From Burkholderia sp. H160 (GTDB lineage: Bacteria > Pseudomonadota > Gammaproteobacteria > Burkholderiales > Burkholderiaceae), in NCBI GenBank assembly GCA_000173575.1, contig ABYL01000002.1, positions 62,001 through 126,000 on the forward strand: DNA of 64,000 bases, read 5' to 3'. Each line of letters opens with the position of its first letter. Position 1 is the stretch's first letter. Positions 1 to 8,788 of this stretch are shown here, in pieces. Position numbers and translations under genes: made by a program. Below the pieces are notes generated by a model. That model made no database searches, had not been told where the DNA came from, and saw only the letters and a program-made list of their open reading frames with translations.

Positions 1-2
1 CT

Positions 3-281
3 GAGTTTGCCAGGCAGCTGGGCGCCGCCTGGTTCCTGAGAACGGCGATGCGCCTTCTAAGCTATCGCATCCGAAAGGCGGCAAGACGTCGTGACGTCGG
101 CTATTCGTTCCTCTTTATGCGTGCCGACGGAGACCAGCTAGCCCAGATCGCCAAGCTCGTCGACTCAGCTGCGATAAAGCCTGTGATCGATCGAATTTTC
201 CCGTTCGAATCAACGCGAGAGGCATTGGCTTACGTCGAGACCGGACGAGCAAAGGGTAAAGTCGTGATCAAGATCCGATAG
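3..281 (+). CDS. Zinc-type alcohol dehydrogenase/quinone oxidoreductase family protein, C-terminal part (5' end outside window)
   Basis: The reading frame is open from the left edge, so the N-terminal catalytic and nucleotide-binding parts lie outside the window. What remains is about 92 residues ending in GRAKGKVVIKIR, preceded by IKPVIDRIFPFESTREALAYVE. That is the typical end of medium-chain NAD(P)H-dependent oxidoreductases, where a final helix plus the 'G+a.GK.vl' strand closes the catalytic domain. Substrate and cofactor cannot be judged from this tail. No neighbour on the left is visible, and the next gene lies 330 bases downstream. The family is fairly sure; anything more specific would be a guess. 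Confidence 0.75.
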   Translation, partial: EFARQLGAAWFLRTAMRLLSYRIRKAARRRDVGYSFLFMRADGDQLAQIAKLVDSAAIKPVIDRIFPFESTREALAYVETGRAKGKVVIKIR

Positions 282-613
282 AAGCGAGGGGCCTCCGTTT
301 GCTTCCTGGCAGAGGCAACGGCACTTGCCGGACGGTGAATATCTTTGCGGAGCGTGCAACGCCTTGATTTCAGCCTTTGTAAAGAACCGCGCCAAATGCA
401 TTGATGCGTGAATCCAGCGCGCGTCGGCCACCACGGCGGCGTGCGAGACCTTGCAAGGCGAAATCAACCGTGAAATGCGGATACCCAAAAATCGCCGCCA
501 GGACTGTCGATTTTCCGCGGCTTCATGCGTCGTCGCTAGAGGAGGACGGCAAGCGCAAGCGCTCGCTCGCCTTCCGTCCGCTTTTCTCACGATTTCTCAC
601 GAGGAGATGGCTG
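282..613. other. Intergenic stretch without a supported gene
   Basis: About 330 bases between the dehydrogenase tail and the DUF899 gene. The overlapping open frames on both strands have arginine-rich shadow composition and no recognisable domain. A GAGGAG ribosome binding site at 601-606 serves the next gene. I saw no convincing promoter or terminator. Confidence 0.5.
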
Positions 614-1327
614 ATGGATCACACAGACACCCCAAGTCACACGCTGAAACCAGCCCGCGAACTAGCCGATCTGCCCCCGCGCTTTCCCGGCGAGAGCGCT
701 GAATATCGACGCGCGCGCAATGCGTTGCTGGTCGAGGAGATCGAACTGCGCCGCCAGATCGAGCGCGTCGCCGCGCAGCGCCGCGCGCTGCCGCCGGGCG
801 GCATCGTGCCCGAGGATTACCGCTTCGACGGCGAAACGGGCCCGGTCACGCTGTCGCAGATGTTCGGCGCGCACGACACGCTCGTCATCTACAACTGGAT
901 GTTCGGGCCACGACGCGAGCGGCCGTGCCCGATGTGCACGTCGCTGCTGAGCGCGTGGGATGGCGAAATGCCCGATATCCTGCAGCGCGTCGCGTTCGCG
1001 GTGGTTGCCCGTTCGCCGATCGAGCGGCTCGTTGCGTTCAAGCAGGAGCGCGGCTGGCGGCATCTGCGGCTCTATTCCTCTGGCGGCAACACGTTCAATC
1101 GCGTCTACGGCTTCGAGGATCCCGCTGGTGACGATCTTCCCGCGCTCAACGTATTCACTCGCAGGGACGGCGTTGTGCGGCACTTCTGGGCCGGGGAGAT
1201 GGGGCCGTCGACCGCGGACCCCGGTCAGGATCCGCGCGGCGCGCCCGATCTGATGCCGCTTTGGACGATCCTCGACACGACGCCGGGCGGCCGCGGCACC
1301 GACTGGTATCCGAAGCTGGCGTACTGA
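614..1327 (+). CDS. DUF899 (thioredoxin-like) family protein
   Basis: A 237-residue soluble protein. The start at 614 is chosen because GAGGAG sits 8 bases upstream; the open frame continues further up without family similarity. Family hallmarks are the charged N-terminal helix, the LPPGG motif near residue 60, a thioredoxin-like strand ending in MFGP, and the C-P-M-C-T-S-L pair of cysteines that takes the place of the thioredoxin active site. The C-terminus carries NVF.RRDGVVRHFW, also typical. The biochemical role of DUF899 is not established; a redox or peroxiredoxin-like function is an inference from the fold. A paralogue sits at 43782-44471 in this window. Confidence 0.85.
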   Translation: MDHTDTPSHTLKPARELADLPPRFPGESAEYRRARNALLVEEIELRRQIERVAAQRRALPPGGIVPEDYRFDGETGPVTLSQMFGAHDTLVIYNWMFGPRRERPCPMCTSLLSAWDGEMPDILQRVAFAVVARSPIERLVAFKQERGWRHLRLYSSGGNTFNRVYGFEDPAGDDLPALNVFTRRDGVVRHFWAGEMGPSTADPGQDPRGAPDLMPLWTILDTTPGGRGTDWYPKLAY

Positions 1328-1354
1328 CCAGCGCCGTTGCAGGACGCTTGAAAG

Positions 1355-3355
1355 CTACATCTGCGTCTCCGTCGCATGGCTCTGCGCGAGCGCGGTCAAC
1401 AAAAACGTGCCGACCGCGCTCGCCCGCATCGGCAGGCTGAACAGATAGCCTTGCACCTCGCGCGCGCCGAGCGCCTTCACGACCTCGGCCTGCAACGGCG
1501 TTTCGAGTCCTTCCACCACGCACTCGAGTCCGAGATTGCGGCACAGGTCGATCACGGATTTGATGATCTTCTTGGACGCGCTGTTGGTATCGACGTCGGT
1601 CACGAAGCTGCGGTCGATCTTGATGGTATCGAACGGCAGCCGATGCACATAGCTGAGGCTCGAATAGCCGGTGCCGAAATCGTCGAGCGACATCCGGCAG
1701 CCGGCCTGCTTGAGCATCGTCATCGCGCTATGGGCCTGCTCGAAATCGCGCGTCAACGCGGTTTCGGTGATTTCGAACGTCACGCGATGCGGCGACACGC
1801 CGCTCGCGGCGACGATGTCGATCAGGCGACGCGCGCGCGCCGACGTCGAGATATCGATCGCTGACAGGTTGAACGACAGATACAGATCGGCCGGCCAGCG
1901 CGCGACTTCGGCGAGCGCCTGGCGCAGCAGCACGTCGGTGATGCCGAGAATCAGCTCGGTACGTTCTGCGATCCGAATGAATTCCTCCGGCCTGACCATG
2001 CCGAGCCGCGCGTTGTGCCAGCGGCCGAGCGCTTCGAGACCGATCGGCTGGCGCGAGAGCAGGTCGTAGATCGGCTGGAATTCGAGGAACAGCTCCGCTT
2101 CGAGGTCCGCGTGGCGCAGTTCCTGCGTGACGAGGCTCAGGCGCCGCATCCGCGTTTCGTGCTCGGTCGAGAAAATCACCGGCATGCCGCGGCGGTTTTC
2201 CTTGCCGACGTAGAGCGCGGCATCGGCACGCTCGAACACCTGCGCGACCGTCGAGCCCGCTTCGGGAAACGCGGCCCAGCCGATCGTGCCCGACAGTTCC
2301 GCGACATTGTCTGCGACCTGATACGGCTGACGCAACGCGTCGCAGATGCGCTGCCCCAGCGCGACCAGCGCTTCGGTCGACAGCTTGTGACGCACGATCG
2401 CCCCGAATTCATCGCCGCCCAGACGCGCGAACATCAGGCCCGTTTCGCTGAACGACAGGAGGCGCGTGCCGACTTCCTGCAGCACGAGATCGCCGCTCGT
2501 GTGACCGTAGATGTCGTTGACCTGCTTGAAGCCGTCCAGATCGATGAGCCCGACGTTGAAACCTCCGCCGGTTTCGAGCGCCTGCTCCGAGATCGCGTGC
2601 AGCGACGAGAAGAAGCTGCGCCGGTTCGGCAGGCCGGTCAGACTGTCGAGGTTCGCGAGCCGGTAGTTGTCGTCGCTGAGCTGTTGGGTGTGTTGCTGGC
2701 TCACCCGCAGTTCACGTTGCGCGTGCACCGCATCCGCGAACGTGCGCCAGTAAAGCTGGATGACCACCGCGAGCGCGACGCCGACCAGCGTCATGTCGAC
2801 GGCCATCGCGAAGAACACCGGCGAGCCGATGGACACGAGGAAGCCGGAGAAACTTAGGACGACGATGCAGAGCAGCAGAAGCGCGGGCTTGCGCAGATGG
2901 ATCAGGCAGAACATGATGCCGACCAGCGTCGTCGCCATATAGAACGCGATGTGCGCCTGCTGGTACGCGCCGCCGTACGGGAACAGCCCCATCGACCAGC
3001 TGCTGAACGCCACGCCGAACAGGCCGACCAGCCACATCACGCCGCGCAATTCGCGGACCGCCTGTGCGTCCGTCATCGTACGGTTGCGCCTGCGCCACCA
3101 GCGCACGCAGCGAAGCAGGCACAGCACGCCGAGCGCCGCAGGTATGTACAGGGACAGCCAGGCCGGCGCGCTAGCCAGATGCGTCGCCGCGACCGCCGCC
3201 GTGTTGACGAGCAGGATGAAATAGAGAAGCGGTATCTGGCGGTTGAACGCATGCAACTGCGCACGCATGAGCTCCCGGTCTCCCTCGATGACCGAAAGCA
3301 TATTTTTCAATCTCGCTAGCCAAACCATCACCATCCCTTTAACGTTTGCGCGCAA
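1355..3355 (-). CDS. Membrane-anchored GGDEF-EAL cyclic-di-GMP protein
   Basis: A 666-residue bifunctional c-di-GMP enzyme. Residues about 40-205 form several membrane segments (a MASE-like sensor region). A GGDEF domain follows (RLGGDEFG, GGDEF at about 313-317) and then an EAL domain (EAL at about 441-443, DDFGTGYSS near 558, KIDRSFV, EGLET). Both catalytic signatures are intact, so it could both make and degrade c-di-GMP, although one activity usually dominates. No RxxD inhibitory site lies five residues before GGDEF. It is transcribed alone, convergent with the DUF899 gene. The signal sensed by the membrane region is unknown. The window holds two further EAL proteins. Confidence 0.92.
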   Translation of the reverse strand: MRANVKGMVMVWLARLKNMLSVIEGDRELMRAQLHAFNRQIPLLYFILLVNTAAVAATHLASAPAWLSLYIPAALGVLCLLRCVRWWRRRNRTMTDAQAVRELRGVMWLVGLFGVAFSSWSMGLFPYGGAYQQAHIAFYMATTLVGIMFCLIHLRKPALLLLCIVVLSFSGFLVSIGSPVFFAMAVDMTLVGVALAVVIQLYWRTFADAVHAQRELRVSQQHTQQLSDDNYRLANLDSLTGLPNRRSFFSSLHAISEQALETGGGFNVGLIDLDGFKQVNDIYGHTSGDLVLQEVGTRLLSFSETGLMFARLGGDEFGAIVRHKLSTEALVALGQRICDALRQPYQVADNVAELSGTIGWAAFPEAGSTVAQVFERADAALYVGKENRRGMPVIFSTEHETRMRRLSLVTQELRHADLEAELFLEFQPIYDLLSRQPIGLEALGRWHNARLGMVRPEEFIRIAERTELILGITDVLLRQALAEVARWPADLYLSFNLSAIDISTSARARRLIDIVAASGVSPHRVTFEITETALTRDFEQAHSAMTMLKQAGCRMSLDDFGTGYSSLSYVHRLPFDTIKIDRSFVTDVDTNSASKKIIKSVIDLCRNLGLECVVEGLETPLQAEVVKALGAREVQGYLFSLPMRASAVGTFLLTALAQSHATETQM

Positions 3356-3939
3356 AACGCTGCCGTTTATATCGGCGTTATGCGGATTAACTTGAGCGCA
3401 CTGATGGGGAGCGCGAGCATCGAAGGTAAAGGTGTGTGAATCCGACGAGGCGCTTACGAATTAGCGTCGGTAAGTACTACCTGGTGGCACGCGTTCGTCG
3501 GGCCGGAACCAGACGTTTGTGCCGGATGCCGATGCCAGGACCCTGGCGCGGCGAGCGGCGCGCCAGTTGCAAAGTGGTGAATTTTCACTTTTTGGGTGGC
3601 TGGCCGAAGGTTAACTTGCGACGTGTGGCGCAATGACCACTCGCGCGCTTCGTCAGGTGGGCTATCGTGATGGGTAATCCCGCGCAGGCTCGCAGGTCGC
3701 GCGCTAAAGCACTGAAATTGCAACGGATTGTGATGCGCGGGGGCGGCGGGCGAGGCGGCGCGCGCGCATAAGCCCGCGATTCTTATGACAGTTTGGGGCG
3801 CAAAAACGTCAAATCGCCGCCCCTGCGGTGATACAAGCCTTACACCAAGGGTTTGCGCGAAGGTGCGCCTATGCGTTAGTGTGTCGGTCCCGGCGCCCCA
3901 GAAGGGCGCCGATTCCATGATTACCATACGGGAAGTGCT
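3356..3939. other. Intergenic region upstream of HU and of the GGDEF-EAL gene
   Basis: About 580 bases between two divergently transcribed genes, holding their promoters. I found no gene. Directly upstream of the HU gene lies a perfect 7-bp inverted repeat (3892-3910), described separately. No -35/-10 pair is strong enough to call. Confidence 0.5.
3892..3910 (+). repeat. Perfect 7-bp GC-rich hairpin in the leader of the HU gene
   Basis: GGCGCCC, a 5-base loop, then GGGCGCC, ending 29 bases before the HU start codon. It is either a 5' leader stem-loop or a protein-binding palindrome. There is no following U-run, so it is not a classic terminator. Confidence 0.5.
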
Positions 3940-4218
3940 ATGAACAAACAGGAACTGATTGATGCAGTCGCCGCAACGACGGGCGAAAGCAAAGCGGCAA
4001 CCGGCCAGACCATCGACGCGATCGTCGAGGCAGTGACCAAGGCCGTGGTGAGCGGCGATACGGTGCAACTGGTTGGTTTCGGTTCGTTCTCGACCGGCGC
4101 GCGTGCAGCACGCGTGGGCCGCAATCCGTCGACGGGCGAAGAGATCCAGATCGCCGCGGCCAAGACGGTGAAGTTCACCGCAGGCAAGGCGTTCAAGGAA
4201 GCCGTCAACGCGTCGTAA
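3940..4218 (+). CDS. HU-family nucleoid DNA-binding protein
   Basis: A 92-residue basic protein of the HU/IHF family, which bends and compacts DNA as a dimer. It begins [11 protein letters not shown] and carries the family signature [19 protein letters not shown] in the beta-arm, whose tip (RNPSTGEEI) contains the DNA-intercalating proline. The C-terminal [18 protein letters not shown] completes the fold, so it is full length. A GGGAAG ribosome binding site lies 6-11 bases upstream. It is monocistronic and convergent with the DAHP synthase gene. HU rather than IHF is inferred from overall similarity; I give no symbol because Burkholderiaceae carry several HU paralogues. Confidence 0.95.
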   Translation: MNKQELIDAVAATTGESKAATGQTIDAIVEAVTKAVVSGDTVQLVGFGSFSTGARAARVGRNPSTGEEIQIAAAKTVKFTAGKAFKEAVNAS

Positions 4219-4370
4219 GCAACGCGCTTCACGGCCCGAGCATTCGCGGTGCGCTTCGCAGCTTCCTGTGAGGCGCGCGCGTGAATGATGCGTCGGGCCT
4301 GAGGATCACGCGCTGCCCAACGGCCAGGCGGTTCGCCCGGCGGCTGGCGCGGCGCGTGTGTGTCGCGCTG

Positions 4371-5489
4371 TCAGCCCGCGCGACGCTTGCGGGTTGCCTC
4401 GGCGAGCGTGGCGAGTACCGGTTCGGTTTGCGCCCAGCTCACGCAGGCATCCGTGATCGACACGCCGTAACGTAACGGCACACCGGCCTTCAAATCCTGA
4501 CGGCCTTCTTCCAGATGACTTTCGAGCATCACGCCGATGATGCGGCTCTCGCGCTCAGCCAGTTGCCGCGCGATATCATCCGCGACCTCGATCTGCCGCA
4601 GGTGCGACTTGTTCGAGTTCGCATGCGAGCAGTCGATCATCACCTGCTCGCGCAGACCCGCTGAACGCAGCGCTTCACACGTCGCCTGCACCGACGCGCT
4701 GTCGTAGTTCGGCCCTTTCTTGCCGCCGCGCAGAATCACGTGCGCATCGTCGTTGCCGCGCGTTTCGAAGATCGCGGCCATGCCCATTTTCGTCATGCCC
4801 ATGAACGCGTGGCTCGCGCGCGCCGCGACGATCGCGTCGGCGGCGATCTGCACGCCGCCGTCGGTGCCATTCTTGAAGCCAATCGGGCAGCTCAACCCCG
4901 ATGCGAGCTGCCGATGACTCTGGCTCTCGGTCGTGCGCGCGCCGATCGCACCCCACGCGATCAGATCGGCGATGTATTGCGGGCTCAGCAGGTCGAGGAA
5001 TTCGGTCGCGGTCGGCAGGCCCAGACCGTTGATGTCGAGCAGCAACTGCCGCGCGCGACGCAGGCCTTCGTTGATGCGGAAGCTGCCGTCCAGACGCGGA
5101 TCGTTGATATAGCCTTTCCAGCCCACCGTCGTGCGCGGCTTCTCGAAGTACACGCGCATCACGATCAGCAGGTCGTCCTTGTAGTGATCGGCGGCGGCCT
5201 TCAGCTTGCGCGCGTATTCGATCGCCTGGTCGTGATCGTGAATCGAGCAGGGACCGACGATCAGCACGAGGCGGTCGTCGCGGCCGTGCAGAATGTCGGC
5301 GATTTCCACGCGGGTCTTCTCGACCAGCGTCTGCACCGTGGGAGGCACCGGTAGCTCGTCCTGCAGCAGCGCGGGAGAAATCAACGGACGGACCGCGCCG
5401 ATGCGCACGTCATCGATGCGTGTGGTGTCCTGGGTGGCGTCGGCCGAGCCGACTTCCTGATCGTGCAGGGGGTTGTCGAGGGCGCTCAA
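4371..5489 (-). CDS. aroG: 3-deoxy-7-phosphoheptulonate synthase (DAHP synthase, class I)
   Basis: The first enzyme of the shikimate pathway, condensing phosphoenolpyruvate and erythrose 4-phosphate. The 372-residue product matches class I AroF/G/H enzymes: LIVGPCSIHD, RVYFEKPRTTVGWKGYINDP, ARTTESQSHR (PEP-binding), GFKNGTDG and DCSHANSNK. The metal ligands of the Cys-His-Glu-Asp set are visible in these motifs. The start is a TTG at 5489, preceded at a good distance by GGAG. The frame stays open for 900 bases further upstream, but only as the antisense shadow of the DUF72 gene. Which aromatic amino acid inhibits it cannot be read from sequence alone. Convergent with HU. Confidence 0.93.
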   Translation of the reverse strand: MSALDNPLHDQEVGSADATQDTTRIDDVRIGAVRPLISPALLQDELPVPPTVQTLVEKTRVEIADILHGRDDRLVLIVGPCSIHDHDQAIEYARKLKAAADHYKDDLLIVMRVYFEKPRTTVGWKGYINDPRLDGSFRINEGLRRARQLLLDINGLGLPTATEFLDLLSPQYIADLIAWGAIGARTTESQSHRQLASGLSCPIGFKNGTDGGVQIAADAIVAARASHAFMGMTKMGMAAIFETRGNDDAHVILRGGKKGPNYDSASVQATCEALRSAGLREQVMIDCSHANSNKSHLRQIEVADDIARQLAERESRIIGVMLESHLEEGRQDLKAGVPLRYGVSITDACVSWAQTEPVLATLAEATRKRRAG

Positions 5490-5653
5490 GGTGTTCTCCG
5501 CAATCGGTTGGTGAGGCGGCCTTGCCGCCTGATCATGCGAGCGTCGCCGCGACGAGGGCGCGCGGGCGCTGCGTGGGTTTGACGTGGGATGCGCTGGCGC
5601 GATTATGACACCCGCGCCGGCCTGCTGGCATGCGGGCAGGCGGCGCGGCGGAT

Positions 5654-6529
5654 TCAGAGCTTCTGGATCAATGCCATCGCGGCGGCCGGATTGCGCTCCT
5701 TGAAGCCGCTGATCACATACAGGTAGACGTCGCGCCCGGCGGCTTTCGCAGGCGGCTCCGCGCAGGTCTCGAGATCGTCCGGCGTGGTGCCGGCGGCGAG
5801 CTGGCGCACGCGCTCGGCCCATGCGCCGAGCGCTTTGGTCGAATAGCCTTTGGCCTCGCTGTCGCTCGTGCCCATGATGCGCGCATAGACGAACGGCGCC
5901 GTGAGATCGGCGATCTGCGGATACTCGCTGTCGGCCGCGAGCACGACCGCGACCTTGTGCTTGCGCGCGAGTGCGATGAATTCCGGGGTCCTGAACGAGT
6001 CGTGGCGAACCTCGACCGCATGGCGCAGCGTCTGTCCTTCGATGCTCGCGGGCAGCAACTTCAGAAAGGCCTCGAAATCGGCGGCGTCGAATTTCTTGGT
6101 CGTTGCGAACTGCCAGTTGATCGGCCCAAGCTTCTGCTTGAGCAGCAGCACGCCGCTCGCGAAGAAGCGCTCGATCGTTTCGCCCGCTTCGGCAAGCACC
6201 TTGCGGTTGGTCGCGTAACGCGGCGCTTTCAGCGAGAACACGAAATCGTCGGGCGTTTCCTGATACCACTTCTCGTAGCTGGTTGGCTTCTGCAAACCAT
6301 AAAACGTCCCATTGATTTCTAGCGACGTCAGATGCCGGCTCGCATATTCGAGTTCGCGGCTTTGCGTGAGGTCCTCGGGGTAAAACGGCCCGCGCCACGG
6401 CGCGTAGGTCCAGCCGCCGATGCCGACGCGAATGCGTGCGGAGGACCCGGATTGGGACGAGGCTTTCGTCGGCGCTTTCTTTCTGGCGCCCGGCTTGTTG
6501 CTTTCCTTCGCGCTTTTCACTGCGGGCAC
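5654..6529 (-). CDS. DUF72 (YecE-like) family protein
   Basis: A 291-residue cytoplasmic protein with a TIM-barrel-like DUF72 domain, beginning after a lysine/serine-rich N-terminal tail of about 30 residues. Visible hallmarks are VGIGGWTYAPWRGPFYP, LTSLEINGTFYGLQKP, FVFSLKAPRYATN, AVEVRHDSF and the late YLYVISGFKERNPAAA. The biochemical function of the family is unestablished; a nuclease or DNA-repair link has been discussed for related proteins but I cannot support it here. It lies 164 bases upstream of the DAHP synthase gene on the same strand, so co-transcription is possible but not shown. Confidence 0.88.
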   Translation of the reverse strand: MPAVKSAKESNKPGARKKAPTKASSQSGSSARIRVGIGGWTYAPWRGPFYPEDLTQSRELEYASRHLTSLEINGTFYGLQKPTSYEKWYQETPDDFVFSLKAPRYATNRKVLAEAGETIERFFASGVLLLKQKLGPINWQFATTKKFDAADFEAFLKLLPASIEGQTLRHAVEVRHDSFRTPEFIALARKHKVAVVLAADSEYPQIADLTAPFVYARIMGTSDSEAKGYSTKALGAWAERVRQLAAGTTPDDLETCAEPPAKAAGRDVYLYVISGFKERNPAAAMALIQKL

Positions 6530-6568
6530 TTGGGCTCTCCTTCCGGCTGCGGCGGGAAAGCTCGTAGA

Positions 6569-7306
6569 TTAGTCGTTTTTCGGTTGGCGCGCGGCATTGG
6601 CTTCGTCGAAACGACGGCTCGCTTCGGCCACTTCCACGCGAAAGCGCTGCAACGCACTGAGCGCGAGGTCAGGCGGCGTCAGCGCGGCCCACAGCACGTC
6701 GATCAGCTGATCGGCGGTCGCGTCGATATCGATCTGCCGGTTAGTCAGCGTCGCGTCCCATAACACGTGCTCCATCGGCCCGAACACCATAGAGCGCAAC
6801 AGGCGCAGCGGCATGTCGGCACGAACCTCGCCGCTTTGCTGGCCTTGTGCGAGCACGCGCATCAACGGCGCGGTGTAGCGGCGCTGCAGTTCGGTCAGCG
6901 CTTCGCTCAGTTCGTGCTGACGCGCGCGGCCTTCTGACAGCACGAGCGCGCACAGGTCGGTGCCGTTCACGAGCATGAGCCGCAGATGCATGCGCACGAT
7001 GAACGAAAACTGCTGGCGCACACTGCCGTCGCGCGGCAGGCCCGCTTCGATCGCGTCGATGATCTCGTCGTACCAATCGCCGATTACACGAGCGCACAGC
7101 TCGCGTTTGCCGCGGAAATAGCTGAACACCGTCGCCTCCGAAATACCAAGGCGCTGCGCGATTTCGGCGGTCGTCGCGCGTTCGTAGCCCTTTTCGGAGA
7201 ACACGTCGCGTCCCGCCTGAAGGATCTCCTTCACGCGCTGCTGCGACTTGCGCCCGGCCGGCTGGCGACGCGAGACAGGTAATCCGGCCTTCTCGGCAAC
7301 CGTCAT
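6569..7306 (-). CDS. TetR-family regulator, probably of the liu cluster (LiuQ-like)
   Basis: A 245-residue TetR regulator. The start at 7306 (MTVAEKAGLPVSRRQ) is preferred because the upstream 46 residues of the open frame look non-coding. The N-terminal HTH is clear (VFSEKGYERATTAEIAQRLG, ISEATVFSYFRGKREL). The C-terminal ligand-binding domain is variable, as usual. It is divergent from liuABCD, and a palindrome at 7453-7470 overlaps the liu promoter. In beta-proteobacteria leucine/isovalerate genes are known to be under TetR-type LiuQ rather than MerR-type LiuR; assigning this gene to LiuQ is an inference from position. An acyl-CoA intermediate would be the expected inducer. Confidence 0.82.
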   Translation of the reverse strand: MTVAEKAGLPVSRRQPAGRKSQQRVKEILQAGRDVFSEKGYERATTAEIAQRLGISEATVFSYFRGKRELCARVIGDWYDEIIDAIEAGLPRDGSVRQQFSFIVRMHLRLMLVNGTDLCALVLSEGRARQHELSEALTELQRRYTAPLMRVLAQGQQSGEVRADMPLRLLRSMVFGPMEHVLWDATLTNRQIDIDATADQLIDVLWAALTPPDLALSALQRFRVEVAEASRRFDEANAARQPKND

Positions 7307-7452
7307 ATGAGTCAGATTCAGTTTATTGCTGCGGTTTGGGGCTCGCGGCGGCGTTCGTGCGTCGCTTTCATGCCCGATGAGCGCGATCGTAGCACCGAAT
7401 CCGCCGGCTGGCGCGGGTTTGTGAATTTTCTGAGTAACACTCAAAACTACCT

Positions 7453-7470
7453 ATTGACGCTTACGTCAAT
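7453..7470. promoter_or_regulatory. Palindromic operator overlapping the liu promoter
   Basis: An 18-bp inverted repeat, ATTGACG-CTTA-CGTCAAT, in the divergent regulator/liuA region. The left arm supplies a -35-like TTGACG (7454-7459); a 17-base spacer leads to TGAAAT (7477-7482) as a possible -10. A repressor bound here would block RNA polymerase, which suits TetR-type control. The symmetric right arm offers the same TTGACG to the opposite strand. Confidence 0.6.
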
Positions 7471-7554
7471 CTGGCGTGAAATGCGCCTTGACACGTTTTC
7501 GCGTGCCGCTTCGCGTTCCATGAGCGGCCGCCCACGAACTCAGGAGACACCGCA

Positions 7555-8736
7555 ATGCCCAACCTGCCCGGTTTGCAGTTCCCGCTCGGCGAAGAGATCG
7601 AAATGCTGCGCGACAGCGTTGCGTCGTTCGCCGCCAAAGAAATCGCGCCGCGCGCGGGGGAAATCGATCGCACCGATCAGTTTCCGATGGACCTGTGGCG
7701 CAAGTTCGGCAATCTCGGCGTGCTCGGCATGACGGTCTCCGAAGAGTACGGCGGCGCGAACATGGGCTACACCGCGCACATGGTCGCGATGGAAGAAATC
7801 TCGCGGGCGTCGGCATCGGTGGGCCTCTCGTATGGCGCGCATTCGAACCTGTGCGTGAACCAGATTCATCGCAACGGCACCGAGGCGCAGAAGCGCAAGT
7901 ATCTGCCGAAGCTCGTGTCGGGCGAGCACGTCGGCGCGCTGGCGATGAGCGAGCCGAACGCGGGTTCGGACGTGGTCAGCATGAAGCTGCGCGCCGAGAA
8001 GAAGGGCGATCGCTACGTGCTGAACGGCACCAAGATGTGGATCACCAACGGCCCCGATTGCGACACGCTCGTCGTCTATGCGAAGACCGATCCCGAAGCG
8101 AATTCGCGCGGCATTACCGCGTTCATCGTCGAGAAGGGCATGAAGGGTTTCTCGGTCGCGCAGAAGCTCGACAAGCTCGGCATGCGCGGCTCGCACACCG
8201 GCGAACTCGTGTTTCAGGACGTCGAAGTGCCGGAGGAAAACATCCTCGGCCAGTTGAACGGCGGCGTCAAAGTGCTGATGAGCGGTCTCGACTACGAGCG
8301 CGCGGTGCTCGCGGGCGGCCCGACCGGCATCATGGTCGCGGTGATGGACGCGGTCGTGCCGTATATCCACGACCGCAAGCAGTTCGGCCAGTCGATCGGC
8401 GAATTCCAGCTGATCCAGGGCAAGGTCGCCGATCTGTACACGACCTTGCAGGCATGCCGCGCGTATCTGTACGCGGTGGGTCGCCAGCTCGACACGCTCG
8501 GCAACGATCACGTTCGCCAGGTCCGCAAGGACTGCGCGGGTGTGATTCTATACACGGCGGAAAAAGCGACATGGATGGCTGGCGAAGCGATCCAGATTCT
8601 CGGCGGCAATGGCTATATCAACGAGTATCCGGTCGGGCGTCTGTGGCGCGATGCGAAGCTTTATGAAATCGGTGCGGGCACGAGCGAGATTCGTCGCATG
8701 CTGATCGGCCGGGAGCTGTTTGCCGAAACGCTGTGA
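7555..8736 (+). CDS. liuA: Isovaleryl-CoA dehydrogenase
   Basis: An FAD-dependent acyl-CoA dehydrogenase of 393 residues that oxidises isovaleryl-CoA to 3-methylcrotonyl-CoA in leucine catabolism. Signatures are [13 protein letters not shown] (FAD site), [29 protein letters not shown] and [20 protein letters not shown]. The catalytic base is the glutamate of [11 protein letters not shown] (about residue 248), the position that distinguishes isovaleryl-CoA dehydrogenases from most acyl-CoA dehydrogenases. An AGGAGA ribosome binding site precedes the ATG. It is the first gene of the liuABCD cluster, with the carboxylase subunit 52 bases downstream. Confidence 0.95.
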   Translation: MPNLPGLQFPLGEEIEMLRDSVASFAAKEIAPRAGEIDRTDQFPMDLWRKFGNLGVLGMTVSEEYGGANMGYTAHMVAMEEISRASASVGLSYGAHSNLCVNQIHRNGTEAQKRKYLPKLVSGEHVGALAMSEPNAGSDVVSMKLRAEKKGDRYVLNGTKMWITNGPDCDTLVVYAKTDPEANSRGITAFIVEKGMKGFSVAQKLDKLGMRGSHTGELVFQDVEVPEENILGQLNGGVKVLMSGLDYERAVLAGGPTGIMVAVMDAVVPYIHDRKQFGQSIGEFQLIQGKVADLYTTLQACRAYLYAVGRQLDTLGNDHVRQVRKDCAGVILYTAEKATWMAGEAIQILGGNGYINEYPVGRLWRDAKLYEIGAGTSEIRRMLIGRELFAETL

Positions 8737-8788
8737 TGCAAGTGCGCGTGAGCCCTATCAATACGCGGCACTTTGGAGAAGCCACGTC

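Noticed and set aside
4371-6398. A 675-codon frame that contains the DAHP synthase plus 300 further residues upstream
   Set aside because: The upstream part is the antisense or out-of-frame shadow of the DUF72 gene. The TTG at 5489 with GGAG upstream fits the enzyme start.
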